In this document: in pieces, positions 34,594 to 43,577 of the stretch
Layout of the letters: each line of letters starts with the position of its first letter
Position numbering within the stretch: the first letter of the stretch is position 1
Source: Lonepinella koalarum
GTDB lineage: Bacteria > Pseudomonadota > Gammaproteobacteria > Enterobacterales > Pasteurellaceae
Reading direction: 5' to 3'
Length of the DNA: 64,000 nucleotides
Assembly: GCF_042926695.1 (NCBI RefSeq)
Contig: NZ_CP170642.1
Coordinates: 1,240,001 to 1,304,000 of the forward strand
Made by a program: the position numbers and the translations under genes
Notes under the pieces: generated by a model
What the model was told of the DNA's origin: nothing
Database searches by the model: none
What the model saw: only the letters and a program-made list of their open reading frames with translations

Positions 34594-35649
34594 TTAATTC
34601 ACCATTCTCATCAAATTAAGCATACGTTTAACATATTGCCCTTGTTGTAATAAATTCTGCAATCTTCTCATTGCCTGTTGACTATCCTTACTTTCACTGT
34701 GCAAACGAATGATATGACGAATTTGCTCAAATAAATATTGATTACTTTCTACTATATCTAACACCATGTTTTCATCTAAATTATGATTTCGTTCAAGCTG
34801 TTGTTCAAAAACCTGTTGTATCAAGTGACCATTATCCACATAATAATGATATAAATTAAAGAATGCCCCAATACGTTCAACGGTTTGAATAAATTGTTGA
34901 GCAAAAAAATCTATGCCAAATTGCATGGTTTCTTCTATCAGTTGTTGTTCGTAGTTCAATAGTGCGGTTAAAACTTGCTGAGAATTGACCGCACTTTTCT
35001 CGACATCTAAAAAAACACGCCATTGCTCAAGCCAATCTTTTGCGGTTGATAATCCCCCTTGAGTCAATTGATAACCCCGTTTCGCTTTGCTCCATGAACT
35101 TAATCGCACACCATCGACAAAACTTAAATTTGCCACAAAGGTAAATAAATCCGCTAATTCACCGCTTTTTAATTCAAATTCAATTTCACAAATCGGCTTA
35201 ATTTTATCCTTTACTTTAATCTCACCACGATCTAACGCAATTTCAATTTCAGTATTTTTACCGCACTCAATTAACCACCATTGACGCATAAAATCCGTAC
35301 TAAAAATAGGTGCTAATTTGAGATCGGTTGGGAGCGTAATATTCTCTATTTGTTGCAAAACAGCGACATCAGGTTGCGCCGAGTTCAACAGAAAATTATA
35401 TTCAGGGCGAATATGCAATCCCCCTGTCACATTGCCATTGGTTTTTAAAGTCATGGTAAACTGCTGATTTTCCGACCGCACTCTGAGTCCCATTTTATGT
35501 TGGGCAAAATAGCGATCTGCTGTATCGTAATAGATATTACCTAAAAATAGCTTATCTTGTTTTAAAATATGAAAATCACTTAATATTTGTGAAAACTGAT
35601 CGGCAATTTCTGGCGTTACCGCTAATTTCAATTCGATTTCATTTGACAT
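34594..35649 (-). CDS. CYTH-domain inorganic triphosphatase (YgiF-like)
   Basis: 351 residues. The N-terminal CYTH domain (about 1-200) starts with EIELKLAVTPE, the ExExK metal-binding signature, and includes GLRVRSENQQFTMTLK, EIALDRGEIKV and ICEIEFELKSG. The rest is a helical, CHAD-like C-terminal part (about 225-351) that is shorter than in E. coli YgiF (433). The likely reaction is hydrolysis of inorganic triphosphate. It is upstream of and coupled to radA. Confidence 0.85.
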   Translation of the reverse strand: MSNEIELKLAVTPEIADQFSQILSDFHILKQDKLFLGNIYYDTADRYFAQHKMGLRVRSENQQFTMTLKTNGNVTGGLHIRPEYNFLLNSAQPDVAVLQQIENITLPTDLKLAPIFSTDFMRQWWLIECGKNTEIEIALDRGEIKVKDKIKPICEIEFELKSGELADLFTFVANLSFVDGVRLSSWSKAKRGYQLTQGGLSTAKDWLEQWRVFLDVEKSAVNSQQVLTALLNYEQQLIEETMQFGIDFFAQQFIQTVERIGAFFNLYHYYVDNGHLIQQVFEQQLERNHNLDENMVLDIVESNQYLFEQIRHIIRLHSESKDSQQAMRRLQNLLQQGQYVKRMLNLMRMVN

Positions 35650-35682
35650 TCTTACGTCCTTAATAAGTAAAAATCTTGCCCT

Positions 35683-35688
35683 ATTATA
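35683..35688 (-). promoter_or_regulatory. -10 element for the CYTH-radA operon
   Basis: A perfect TATAAT on the minus strand, 34 bases before the ATG. The -35 region is poor (CACGAT at 17 bases), so the call is tentative. Confidence 0.4.
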
Positions 35689-35772
35689 GAGCTTTTTTCA
35701 TTTAGATCGTGAATTTTTCGTGTATATAAGGTAATATGCACGCAAATTTATTTCATCTATTTGGAGTTTTCT

Positions 35773-36453
35773 ATGGCAATTAACAATATCCTAGGATTAT
35801 TTGCCCATTCCCCTTTAAAACCATTACAACAACATTCCGATAAAGTAACGGAAGCCTGTAGCCTATTGGTTCCTTTTTTTGAAGCCACCTTTAGCAGCGA
35901 ATGGGATCAATCAGAGCAAGTCCGTTTACAAATCGCGGAAACTGAACGCCAAGCGGATAGCTTGAAACGTGAAATTCGCTTGAAATTACCACGCGGTTTA
36001 TTTTTACCCATTGACCGTACGGATTTATTAGAATTAGTTACTCAACAGGATAAATTAGCTAATTATGCGAAAGATATTGCCGGTCGCATGGTAGGGCGTC
36101 AATTTGGTATTCCTGATGAGTTACAAGAAGACTTTATGAATTTTCTTTGTCGTAGTTTAGATGCTACAGTGCAAGCACATAATGTGATCAGAGAAATGGA
36201 TCAATTATTAGAAACGGGTTTTAAAGGGCGCGAACTCAAATTTGTCAATGACATGATCAACGAATTAGATATTATTGAAGATGATACAGATCAAATGCAG
36301 ATTAAATTGCGCCGTATGTTACGTCAAATTGAAGCACAATATAATCCAATTGATGTGATGTTCTTATACAAAATTTTTGAATGGGTTGGCGTATTAGCTG
36401 ATCAGGCACAGCGTGTTGGTTCTCGTATTGAACTGATGTTAGCACGTTCGTAA
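35773..36453 (+). CDS. DUF47/PhoU-like family protein (TIGR00153)
   Basis: 226 residues, helical, of the DUF47 family whose genes sit before Pit-type phosphate transporters. Landmarks are PLKPLQQHSDKVTEACSLL, LPRGLFLPIDRTDLLELV and DVMFLYKIFEWVGVLADQAQ. The proteins are thought to regulate phosphate uptake. The ATG at 35773 follows GGAGTTTTCT. The pit gene starts 21 bases later. Confidence 0.88.
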   Translation: MAINNILGLFAHSPLKPLQQHSDKVTEACSLLVPFFEATFSSEWDQSEQVRLQIAETERQADSLKREIRLKLPRGLFLPIDRTDLLELVTQQDKLANYAKDIAGRMVGRQFGIPDELQEDFMNFLCRSLDATVQAHNVIREMDQLLETGFKGRELKFVNDMINELDIIEDDTDQMQIKLRRMLRQIEAQYNPIDVMFLYKIFEWVGVLADQAQRVGSRIELMLARS

Positions 36454-36474
36454 TGATAACATAGGAGATAGACT

Positions 36475-37737
36475 ATGGATGTATTACAAAATTACGGTAC
36501 CATCCTGATTTTTATTACTGCCGCCTTTGCTTTTTTTATGGCATTTGGCGTAGGTGCAAACGATGTTTCTAATGCCATGGGAACCTCCGTGGGATCAGGC
36601 ACAATTAATGCCAAACAAGCGATTATTATTGCCTTAATATTTGAATCTGCGGGTGCCTACTTAGCCGGTGGAGAAGTCACCGAAACCATTAAAAGTGGCA
36701 TTATCTACCCAACCAACTTTATCAATGCACCAGATACTTTAGTATTAGGCATGATGGCGGCGTTATTTGCTTCGGGCTCTTGGTTATTAATTGCCTCACG
36801 TTGGGGCTGGCCAGTCTCCACCACCCATTCGATTATCGGTGCTGTAATCGGTTTTGCTTGTATTACGGCTGGAACCCATGCAGTAAGATGGGGGGCGATA
36901 AGTGGTATTGTCGGGAGTTGGTTTATTACGCCTGTTATCGCTGGTGTATTAGCCTATGGTATTTTCTTGGTTATCCAAAAATTAATTTTTGATACCGATA
37001 AACCATTACATAATGCCCAAAAATTTGGTCCCCACTTTATGGGATTAACCGTATTTATTGTGGTAATTGTCACCATTGCGAAAGGCTTAAAACATATTGG
37101 ATTAAATCTCACCACGGGGGAAACAATCCTGATTTCACTAGGAATTAGTCTAATATCCGTATTAATCAGTTATTTTTATTTCCGTAGTAAAAGATTTATC
37201 AAAAAAGCTCGCAATGGTGTTTTTGGTGGCGTTGAACGCATATTTAGTATTCTAATGTTAATGACAGCTTGTGCTATGGCATTTGCGCATGGTTCAAATG
37301 ATGTGGCCAATGCTATCGGACCATTAGCGGCAGTCGTAACCATTGTTGAAAATGGGGGCAACATTATGGCAAATGCACCGATAGCTTGGTGGGTGTTACC
37401 ACTTGGTGCTGCTGGCATTGCCACTGGATTAATTATTCTTGGTTATAAAGTGATGGCAACTATCGGCACTGGCATTACGGATTTAACGCCTAGCCGCGGT
37501 TTTGCCGCTCAATTTGCCACTGCCGCCACAGTAGTGGTGGCATCTGGTACCGGTTTACCGATTTCTACCACCCAAACACTGGTTGGGGCTGTGTTAGGTA
37601 TTGGTTTAGCGCGTGGTATTGCCGCGTTAAATTTAAATGTGATTCGTAATATTATTGCCTCTTGGATTGTCACATTACCTGCTGGTGCATTTTTCGCTAT
37701 TATTATTTATTTTATTTTGGATCTTATTTTCCGCTAA
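36475..37737 (+). CDS. pit: PiT-family inorganic phosphate transporter
   Basis: 420 residues with ten or so transmembrane helices. Both halves carry the PiT signature GANDVSNAMG (N-terminal) and HGSNDVANAIGPLAAV (C-terminal), plus GWPVSTTHSIIGAVIG and GLPISTTQTLVGAVLG. It moves phosphate with a cation (proton or sodium) across the inner membrane. TAGGAGATAGACT precedes the ATG. It forms an operon with the DUF47 gene and is followed by a strong terminator. Confidence 0.93.
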   Translation: MDVLQNYGTILIFITAAFAFFMAFGVGANDVSNAMGTSVGSGTINAKQAIIIALIFESAGAYLAGGEVTETIKSGIIYPTNFINAPDTLVLGMMAALFASGSWLLIASRWGWPVSTTHSIIGAVIGFACITAGTHAVRWGAISGIVGSWFITPVIAGVLAYGIFLVIQKLIFDTDKPLHNAQKFGPHFMGLTVFIVVIVTIAKGLKHIGLNLTTGETILISLGISLISVLISYFYFRSKRFIKKARNGVFGGVERIFSILMLMTACAMAFAHGSNDVANAIGPLAAVVTIVENGGNIMANAPIAWWVLPLGAAGIATGLIILGYKVMATIGTGITDLTPSRGFAAQFATAATVVVASGTGLPISTTQTLVGAVLGIGLARGIAALNLNVIRNIIASWIVTLPAGAFFAIIIYFILDLIFR

Positions 37738-37745
37738 AACAGGTT

Positions 37746-37777
37746 AAAAAGTGCGGTCAAAATCACCGCACTTTTCC
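37746..37777 (+). terminator. uptake-signal-pair terminator after pit
   Basis: AAAAAGTGCGGT (37746-37757) and ACCGCACTTTT (37765-37775) are inverted uptake signals forming a stem of about 11 bp with a 7-base loop and T-tail. This is a common form of terminator in the family. Confidence 0.9.
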
Positions 37778-37802
37778 ATTATTTGTTAAGGAGGTTTATG
37801 TC

Positions 37803-38414
37803 ATGCCGACATTATTAAAACTACTGCTCTCTGCCCTATTATTGGGTGCCACAATTCAAGTTGCACAAGCTGAAACCCAATATGTGACTGAAAACTTGCA
37901 TACTTTTTTACGTAAAGGCGCGGGTGATAACTTTAAAATTGCCGGTGCTATTCAAGCGGGTGAACCAGTGACAATATTAGATCGTAAAGATCGTTATACC
38001 TTAATTCGTGATAATAAAAACCGTGAAGCATGGATTTTAACGAGCGAATTGAGTTCGTCACCCAGTGCTAAAAATGAAAACCCACAGTTAAGAGCCAAAG
38101 TTCAGGATTTAACCTTAAAACTAAATAATATTGATAAAGACTGGCAACAACGTACTGTTGAAATGCAACGTCGTGCTACTGACAGCGATCAGCGTAGTAG
38201 TCAATTATTAGAAGAAAATTCACAATTAAAACGTGAATTAGAAATCACTAAAAATAAAAATCGTGACTTAGAAGCTTTGCTTGATGCTGGTAAACGTGAA
38301 ATTGCGATTCAATGGTTTATTTATGGCGGTTCCGTGCTTGGTGTGGGATTATTACTTGGTTTGATTATTCCAGTGATTATGCCAAAACGTCGTCGCCGTG
38401 ACGGGTGGGCTTAA
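37803..38414 (+). CDS. ygiM: YgiM-like SH3-domain membrane protein
   Basis: 203 residues (E. coli YgiM 206). A signal peptide (MPTLLKLLLSALLLGATIQVAQA) is followed by a bacterial SH3 domain (about 24-90; NLHTFLRKGAGDNFKIAGAI). A coiled coil (about 100-165) and a C-terminal transmembrane helix with a basic tail (PKRRRRD) complete the TIGR04211 layout. The role in the envelope is unknown. AAGGAGG lies 9 bases upstream of the ATG at 37803; an ATG 6 bases earlier is in another frame. It sits before cca, as in E. coli. Confidence 0.9.
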   Translation: MPTLLKLLLSALLLGATIQVAQAETQYVTENLHTFLRKGAGDNFKIAGAIQAGEPVTILDRKDRYTLIRDNKNREAWILTSELSSSPSAKNENPQLRAKVQDLTLKLNNIDKDWQQRTVEMQRRATDSDQRSSQLLEENSQLKRELEITKNKNRDLEALLDAGKREIAIQWFIYGGSVLGVGLLLGLIIPVIMPKRRRRDGWA

Positions 38415-38449
38415 TCAGGTATCAGATGACAGGTGTCAGGCATCAGAAA
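38415..38449. repeat. five degenerate 7-bp repeats before cca
   Basis: The 35 bases between the ygiM stop and the cca ATG are exactly five imperfect heptads of the form TCAGGTA (TCAGGTA, TCAGATG, ACAGGTG, TCAGGCA, TCAGAAA). They hold the only sequence from which cca translation can start. Compare the longer heptad run at 43427-43496. Confidence 0.7.
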
Positions 38450-39715
38450 ATGCAAACATTCTTAGTTGGTGGTGCTGTCCGTGATCAATTATTGAATCTC
38501 CCTATTAAAGATCGAGATTGGTTGGTTGTGGGTGGCACACCTGAACAACTTATTCAACAGGGCTATCAACAAGTGGGCAGTGATTTTCCTGTTTTTTTGC
38601 ATCCTAAAACTAAACAAGAATATGCGCTTGCCCGCACCGAACGAAAATCGGGTTCAGGCTATATGGGGTTTGTGTGCGACTTTTCTCCAGATATTACCCT
38701 TGAGCAAGATCTGATTCGGCGAGATTTAACCATTAATGCTATCGCCCAAGATGAACAAGGCACGCTGTACGATCCTTTTGGTGGTATTAACGATTTAAAT
38801 CACCGCATTTTACGTCATATTTCCCCAGCGTTTGCCGAAGATCCTTTGCGTGTTTTGCGTGTCGCTCGCTTTGCTGCTCGTTTTCATTATTTAGGTTTTA
38901 CGATTGCAGATGAAACGATTAAATTAATGAAAACTCTCACTGCTCAGGGAGAACTTGCTCATTTAACCGCTGAACGCGTTTGGTTAGAAACTGAAAAAGC
39001 CCTTAATGAAAAAAATCCTGAAACCTATTTTTTCGTGTTACGTCAAGTTGGTGCATTAGCTGTATTATTCCCTGAATTAGATGCCCTTTATGGCGTGCCA
39101 AATCCAGCCCAACATCACCCCGAAATTGATAGTTTTATTCATACTATGTTGGTGTTACAACAGGCTACCCTACTCACCGAACAAACCGAACTGAATAAAA
39201 CTGCGGTGCGTTTTGCCGCACTTTGTCATGATTTAGGCAAAGCCTTAACGCCCAAAGCCATTTTACCCCATCACTATGGACACGAAAAAAACGGCGTTCA
39301 ACCTACCCGAAATCTCAGCAATCGGTTAAAAGTGCCGAGTTATGACAAAGCATTAGCGGAACTGACTTGTGCATATCATAGCCATGTTCACAAAGCCTTT
39401 GAATTGCGCGCAAATACGATGATTAAATTGTTCAATCAATTTGATGTATGGCGTAAACCGCAACGCTTTTTAGAATTTCTCACCGTTTGTGTCGCAGATA
39501 GTCGTGGACGTACTGGTTGTGAACGACGAGAATACCCACAAAAAGACTATTTATGGCAACTGTATCAAACTGCTTTACAAGTGGATGTGCAACAGGTGAT
39601 CAATGACGGATTTGAAAAACAAAGGATTCGAGATGAGCTGACCGCTCGGAGGATTTTAGCGGTAAAACAAAAAATTGCTGAAATCAGACCGCACTTTGAT
39701 ATTTTGACTTCATAA
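38450..39715 (+). CDS. cca: Cca, tRNA nucleotidyltransferase
   Basis: 421 residues (E. coli 412). It adds or repairs the CCA end of tRNA. It has FLVGGAVRDQLLNLPIKDRDWLV (nucleotidyltransferase motif with catalytic DRD), ARTERK, RRDLTINAIA, and FAEDPLRVLRVARFAARF. The HD-phosphohydrolase domain has RFAALCHDLGKAL. The ATG at 38450 matches the family start; 15 upstream codons in frame are encoded by the heptad repeat and are not conserved sequence. Confidence 0.95.
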   Translation: MQTFLVGGAVRDQLLNLPIKDRDWLVVGGTPEQLIQQGYQQVGSDFPVFLHPKTKQEYALARTERKSGSGYMGFVCDFSPDITLEQDLIRRDLTINAIAQDEQGTLYDPFGGINDLNHRILRHISPAFAEDPLRVLRVARFAARFHYLGFTIADETIKLMKTLTAQGELAHLTAERVWLETEKALNEKNPETYFFVLRQVGALAVLFPELDALYGVPNPAQHHPEIDSFIHTMLVLQQATLLTEQTELNKTAVRFAALCHDLGKALTPKAILPHHYGHEKNGVQPTRNLSNRLKVPSYDKALAELTCAYHSHVHKAFELRANTMIKLFNQFDVWRKPQRFLEFLTVCVADSRGRTGCERREYPQKDYLWQLYQTALQVDVQQVINDGFEKQRIRDELTARRILAVKQKIAEIRPHFDILTS

Positions 39716-39763
39716 AAATAACCAGTTAGAATACTCTCCAACTTTTTAAGAACGCATTTAAAA

Positions 39764-40393
39764 ATGAAACTCAAACATTTATCCCTAATTTTATTATCTG
39801 CGATATTATTTACTGGCTGTTCAAGTTTAGACATCAGTGAACAGCGTCCAACCGATATTAAAACGATTAGCAAGAATGACCGCACTTGGCAACAACATTT
39901 AAGCCAACTTAAACAAATCCAAAACTATCAAGCCCAAGGGCAGTTAGGTTATATTAGCGAGAAAGAACGCTTTTCCAGCCGTTTTGAATGGCAATATAGC
40001 AATGCGAAAAACTATACCTTAAAACTTTACTCTACCATTAGTGCAAGCAGTTTAACCTTGCAGATGCACAATGCTGGCATGACGATTTCAGATAATAAAG
40101 GTCATCAACGTTCTGAACAAGATGCCAAATATCTGGTGCGAGAAATCGTTGGTATGGATGTGCCGTTAGAACAATTAGCCACTTGGTTAAAAGGTCAGCC
40201 AGACGAAAAAGCGGATTATCAAGTAGGCGAAAATCATTATTTGTCGAGCTTTAACTATGCTGTGGATGGTATGCTGTGGACAGCAGATTATTTAGTTTAT
40301 CATCAAGATCGCATACCAGCATTACCCAAAGATATTTTGCTAAAGAATTCGACGCAAACCTTAAAAATACGAGTGGATAACTGGGTTTTATAA
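39764..40393 (+). CDS. lolB: LolB, outer-membrane lipoprotein receptor
   Basis: 209 residues. A lipoprotein signal peptide ends in LFTGC (Cys19). The mature part matches LolB, with NYQAQGQLGYISEKERFSSRFEWQY and a proline-bearing GMDVPLEQLATWLKGQP segment. It takes lipoproteins from LolA and inserts them into the outer membrane. It is the first gene of lolB-ispE-prs, with the ispE ATG overlapping its stop (TAATG). Confidence 0.93.
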   Translation: MKLKHLSLILLSAILFTGCSSLDISEQRPTDIKTISKNDRTWQQHLSQLKQIQNYQAQGQLGYISEKERFSSRFEWQYSNAKNYTLKLYSTISASSLTLQMHNAGMTISDNKGHQRSEQDAKYLVREIVGMDVPLEQLATWLKGQPDEKADYQVGENHYLSSFNYAVDGMLWTADYLVYHQDRIPALPKDILLKNSTQTLKIRVDNWVL

Positions 40394-41301
40394 TGAAAAA
40401 TTATCATTTTTCTACCGCACTTTCCGATCTGTCAACCATTCAACAGGGAAACCATATCCGTTTCCCTAGCCCCGCAAAACTGAATTTATTTTTATATATT
40501 AACAATAAACGTCCTGACGGCTATCACGAATTACAAACCTTATTTCAATTTTTAGATTATGGCGACTGGTTAAATATCAGTTTACGTGATGATGATCAAA
40601 TTCAATTAACCCCCGATATTCCGAACTTAAACAAACAAGATAATTTGATTTATCGTGCCGCCACGGCATTGCAACAATATACTGACTGTCAATGCGGTGC
40701 GAATATTCATTTAGATAAAATTCTCCCGCTGGGCGGTGGTGTTGGTGGGGGGTCATCAAATGCGGCAACGACTTTAGTCGCGCTCAACTATTTGTGGAAA
40801 ACTGGATTAACTGAACAACAATTAATCGAAATTGGTGTAAAATTAGGTGCAGATGTACCTATTTTTATTGATGGACGAGCCGCGGTGGCAGAAGGTATTG
40901 GCGAAAAAATTACCCATTGCCAACCGCAACAAAAATGGTATTTGGTGTTAAAGCCTGAATTAGCGATCTCGACAGCAAAAATATTTGCTGATGTCAATCT
41001 AACACGAAATACGCCGAAAAAACCAATTTCACAGCTATTAACAGATGAATATCGCAATGATTGCGAAAAAATTGTGCGAAATCACTACCCAATCATTGAT
41101 GAATTACTCTCTTGGTTGTTACAATATGCACCAGCAAGATTAACTGGAACTGGAGCATGTGTATTCGCTGAATTTGATAGTGAACAAGACGCACAGGCCA
41201 TTTATCAGCTCAAACCAACAAATTTTAGTGGTTTTGTAGCAAAAGGCTGTAATACTTCGCCATTAGCAATATTACTTAATCAACTTAAACGACAGAATTA
41301 A
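40393..41301 (+). CDS. ispE: IspE, 4-diphosphocytidyl-2-C-methyl-D-erythritol kinase
   Basis: 302 residues (E. coli 283). A GHMP kinase of the MEP isoprenoid pathway. FPSPAKLNLFLYI, the ATP loop LPLGGGVGGGSSNAAT and the C-terminal ARLTGTGACVFAEF are present. It has about 20 extra N-terminal residues; these include STALS, encoded by an uptake signal (ACCGCACTT). The ATG overlaps the lolB stop by one base, which supports the longer form. Confidence 0.94.
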   Translation: MKNYHFSTALSDLSTIQQGNHIRFPSPAKLNLFLYINNKRPDGYHELQTLFQFLDYGDWLNISLRDDDQIQLTPDIPNLNKQDNLIYRAATALQQYTDCQCGANIHLDKILPLGGGVGGGSSNAATTLVALNYLWKTGLTEQQLIEIGVKLGADVPIFIDGRAAVAEGIGEKITHCQPQQKWYLVLKPELAISTAKIFADVNLTRNTPKKPISQLLTDEYRNDCEKIVRNHYPIIDELLSWLLQYAPARLTGTGACVFAEFDSEQDAQAIYQLKPTNFSGFVAKGCNTSPLAILLNQLKRQN

Positions 41302-41337
41302 ACTTTCTTCTATTATTAAACCTGAGGTCAAATTAAA

Positions 41338-42285
41338 ATGCCTGATATTAAACTCTTCGCGGGTAACGCAACACCAGAACTTGCACAACGCATTTCTGAA
41401 CGTCTTTATACGTCGCTAGGTGACGCCACGGTTGGACGTTTTAGTGACGGTGAAATCCAAGTGCAAATCAATGAAAACGTACGTGGTAGCGATGTATTTA
41501 TCATTCAATCTACCTGTGCGCCAACCAATGATAACCTAATGGAATTAATCGTTATGGTAGATGCTTTACGCCGTGCGTCTGCTGGTCGTATTACAGCGGT
41601 GATTCCTTACTTTGGTTATGCTCGACAAGATCGCCGTGTGCGTTCTGCTCGTGTACCGATTACCGCTAAAGTTATCGCAGATTTCCTTTCAAACGTTGGG
41701 GTTGACCGTGTACTCACCTGTGATTTACACGCTGAACAAATTCAAGGTTTCTTTGATGTACCCGTGGATAACGTATTCGGTTCACCAGTCTTAATTCACG
41801 ATATTTTGAAAAAAACCGATCTTAAAAAACCGATGGTGGTTTCGCCTGATATTGGTGGCGTAGTGCGTGCTCGTGCCATTGCTAAATTATTAAATGATGC
41901 CGACATGGCAATTATTGATAAACGCCGTCCCAAAGCCAACGTCTCTCAAGTGATGCACATTATCGGAGATGTGGCTGATCGTGATTGTATTTTAGTAGAT
42001 GATATGATCGACACTGGTGGTACTTTATGTAAAGCCGCAGAAGCCTTAAAAAAAAATGGAGCGAAACGTGTCTTTGCTTATGCCACACATGCGGTGTTCT
42101 CGGGTAATGCCGTACAAAACTTAGCCAGCAGCGTGATTGATGAAGTGGTAGTCACAGATACTATTCCATTAACAGCTGAAATCAAAGCCCTAGGTATCGT
42201 GCGTGTATTAACGCTTTCTGGCATGTTATCTGAAGCCATTCGCCGTATTAGCAACGAAGAATCTATTTCAGCCATGTTTAATTAG
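41338..42285 (+). CDS. prs: Prs, ribose-phosphate pyrophosphokinase
   Basis: 315 residues, same length as E. coli Prs. It makes PRPP from ribose-5-phosphate and ATP. It has PDIKLFAGNATPELA, SDGEIQVQINENVRG, DLHAEQIQGFFDVPVDN and the PRPP loop DDMIDTGGTL. It closes the lolB-ispE-prs operon and is followed by a terminator. Confidence 0.98.
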   Translation: MPDIKLFAGNATPELAQRISERLYTSLGDATVGRFSDGEIQVQINENVRGSDVFIIQSTCAPTNDNLMELIVMVDALRRASAGRITAVIPYFGYARQDRRVRSARVPITAKVIADFLSNVGVDRVLTCDLHAEQIQGFFDVPVDNVFGSPVLIHDILKKTDLKKPMVVSPDIGGVVRARAIAKLLNDADMAIIDKRRPKANVSQVMHIIGDVADRDCILVDDMIDTGGTLCKAAEALKKNGAKRVFAYATHAVFSGNAVQNLASSVIDEVVVTDTIPLTAEIKALGIVRVLTLSGMLSEAIRRISNEESISAMFN

Positions 42286-42300
42286 AGCTAACTTCCGTTT

Positions 42301-42328
42301 AAAAAGCTACTTTCGGGTAGCTTTTTAT
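42301..42328 (+). terminator. terminator after prs
   Basis: AAAAAGCTAC (42301-42310) pairs with GTAGCTTTTT (42317-42326) around a 6-base loop, with the T-run built into the descending arm. Confidence 0.88.
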
Positions 42329-42470
42329 CTTTATATACCCATCTTACCACTGAAAAATTACTGCAATTTACTCTAAAAAAGCATACAATAGAGAGCAAAT
42401 TTGCATACCCATAAATAAACTGATAAAGTGCGGTGTGTTTTGTGCTAATTTCAATACTTAGGAAAGGAAA

Positions 42471-43424
42471 ATGAGCCAAGAATATTTAGATTTTGAATTA
42501 CCGATTGCAGAACTTGAAGCAAAAATTGAGTCACTTCGTGCGGTATCAAGTGATGATAGTAATATCAATCTTGATGACGAAATCAGACGTCTGCAAAAGA
42601 AAAGCAAGGAACTCACTAAAAAAACCTTTGCCAATTTAGACTCATGGCAGATTTCTCGTCTATCACGCCATCCAAACCGCCCATATACTCTTGATTATAT
42701 TGAACATATCTTTACTGATTTTGAAGAACTAGCGGGAGATCGTGCCTTTGCTAACGATAAAGCGATCGTCGGTGGTTTAGCTCGTTTAGATGGTCGTCCA
42801 GTGATCGTAATTGGTCATCAAAAAGGACGTTCAACCAAAGAAAAAGTATTACGTAACTTCGGCATGCCAGCTCCAGAGGGGTATCGTAAAGCCTTACGTT
42901 TAATGCAAATGGCAGAACGTTTTAAATTACCGATTATTACTTTTATTGACACGCCGGGAGCTTATCCGGGGGTGGGAGCAGAAGAACGTGGTCAAGCGGA
43001 AGCAATTGCTCGTAATTTGCGTGAAATGGCAATGTTGAGTGTACCGGTAATTTGTACTGTTATCGGTGAAGGAGGTTCTGGCGGTGCATTGGCCATTGGT
43101 GTGGGTGATAAAGTGAATATGTTGCAATACAGTACTTATTCAGTTATTTCGCCGGAAGGCTGTGCCTCTATTTTATGGAAAAGTGCAGAAAAAGCATCTA
43201 TTGCTGCAGAAGCCATGGGCTTAACTGCTAATCGTTTAAAAGAATTAGCTTTAATTGATAACATTGTGACTGAACCGCTCGGGGGGGCGCATCGTGATTA
43301 TGTTACAATGGCGAAAAATTTAAAAGCTCGTCTGTTAGAGGATCTCACCGATTTAGATGTATTAGATAAGCAGGATTTACTTGATCGTCGTTATCAACGA
43401 TTGATGTCTTACGGTTATTGCTGA
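42471..43424 (+). CDS. accA: AccA, acetyl-CoA carboxylase carboxyltransferase alpha
   Basis: 317 residues (E. coli 319). With AccD it transfers the carboxyl group from biotin to acetyl-CoA, the first step of fatty acid synthesis. It starts LDFELPIAELEAKIESL, and has GDRAFANDKAIVGGLA, TFIDTPGAYPGVGAEERGQ and EGGSGGALAIGVGD. TAGGAAAGGAAA precedes the ATG. It stands alone, with its own terminator beyond a heptad repeat. Confidence 0.97.
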   Translation: MSQEYLDFELPIAELEAKIESLRAVSSDDSNINLDDEIRRLQKKSKELTKKTFANLDSWQISRLSRHPNRPYTLDYIEHIFTDFEELAGDRAFANDKAIVGGLARLDGRPVIVIGHQKGRSTKEKVLRNFGMPAPEGYRKALRLMQMAERFKLPIITFIDTPGAYPGVGAEERGQAEAIARNLREMAMLSVPVICTVIGEGGSGGALAIGVGDKVNMLQYSTYSVISPEGCASILWKSAEKASIAAEAMGLTANRLKELALIDNIVTEPLGGAHRDYVTMAKNLKARLLEDLTDLDVLDKQDLLDRRYQRLMSYGYC

Positions 43425-43426
43425 TC

Positions 43427-43496
43427 AGAGGACAGAAGACTGAGGACAGAAGACTGAAGACTGAGGACTGAAGACTGAGGGCTGAGGGCTGAAAAC
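43427..43496. repeat. ten tandem degenerate 7-bp repeats after accA
   Basis: Seventy bases made of ten heptads, mostly TGAAGAC, TGAGGAC, AGAAGAC or TGAGGGC, starting two bases after the accA stop. The order alternates, as expected of slippage followed by point change. It is not coding. Confidence 0.85.
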
Positions 43497-43508
43497 AGGA
43501 AGAAAATT

Positions 43509-43540
43509 AAAAAGTGCGGTGAAAAATTCCGCACTTTTCT
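43509..43540 (+). terminator. uptake-signal-pair terminator after accA
   Basis: AAAAAGTGCGG (43509-43519) pairs with CCGCACTTTT (43529-43538), two inverted uptake signals, with a T-rich end. Confidence 0.85.
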
Positions 43541-43577
43541 ATGATAAATTCAACATAATTTTAAGGATATAAATTCA

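Noticed and set aside
43427..43496. Possible CRISPR array
   Set aside because: Units are 7 bases with no spacers; it is a degenerate tandem repeat and no cas gene is present.
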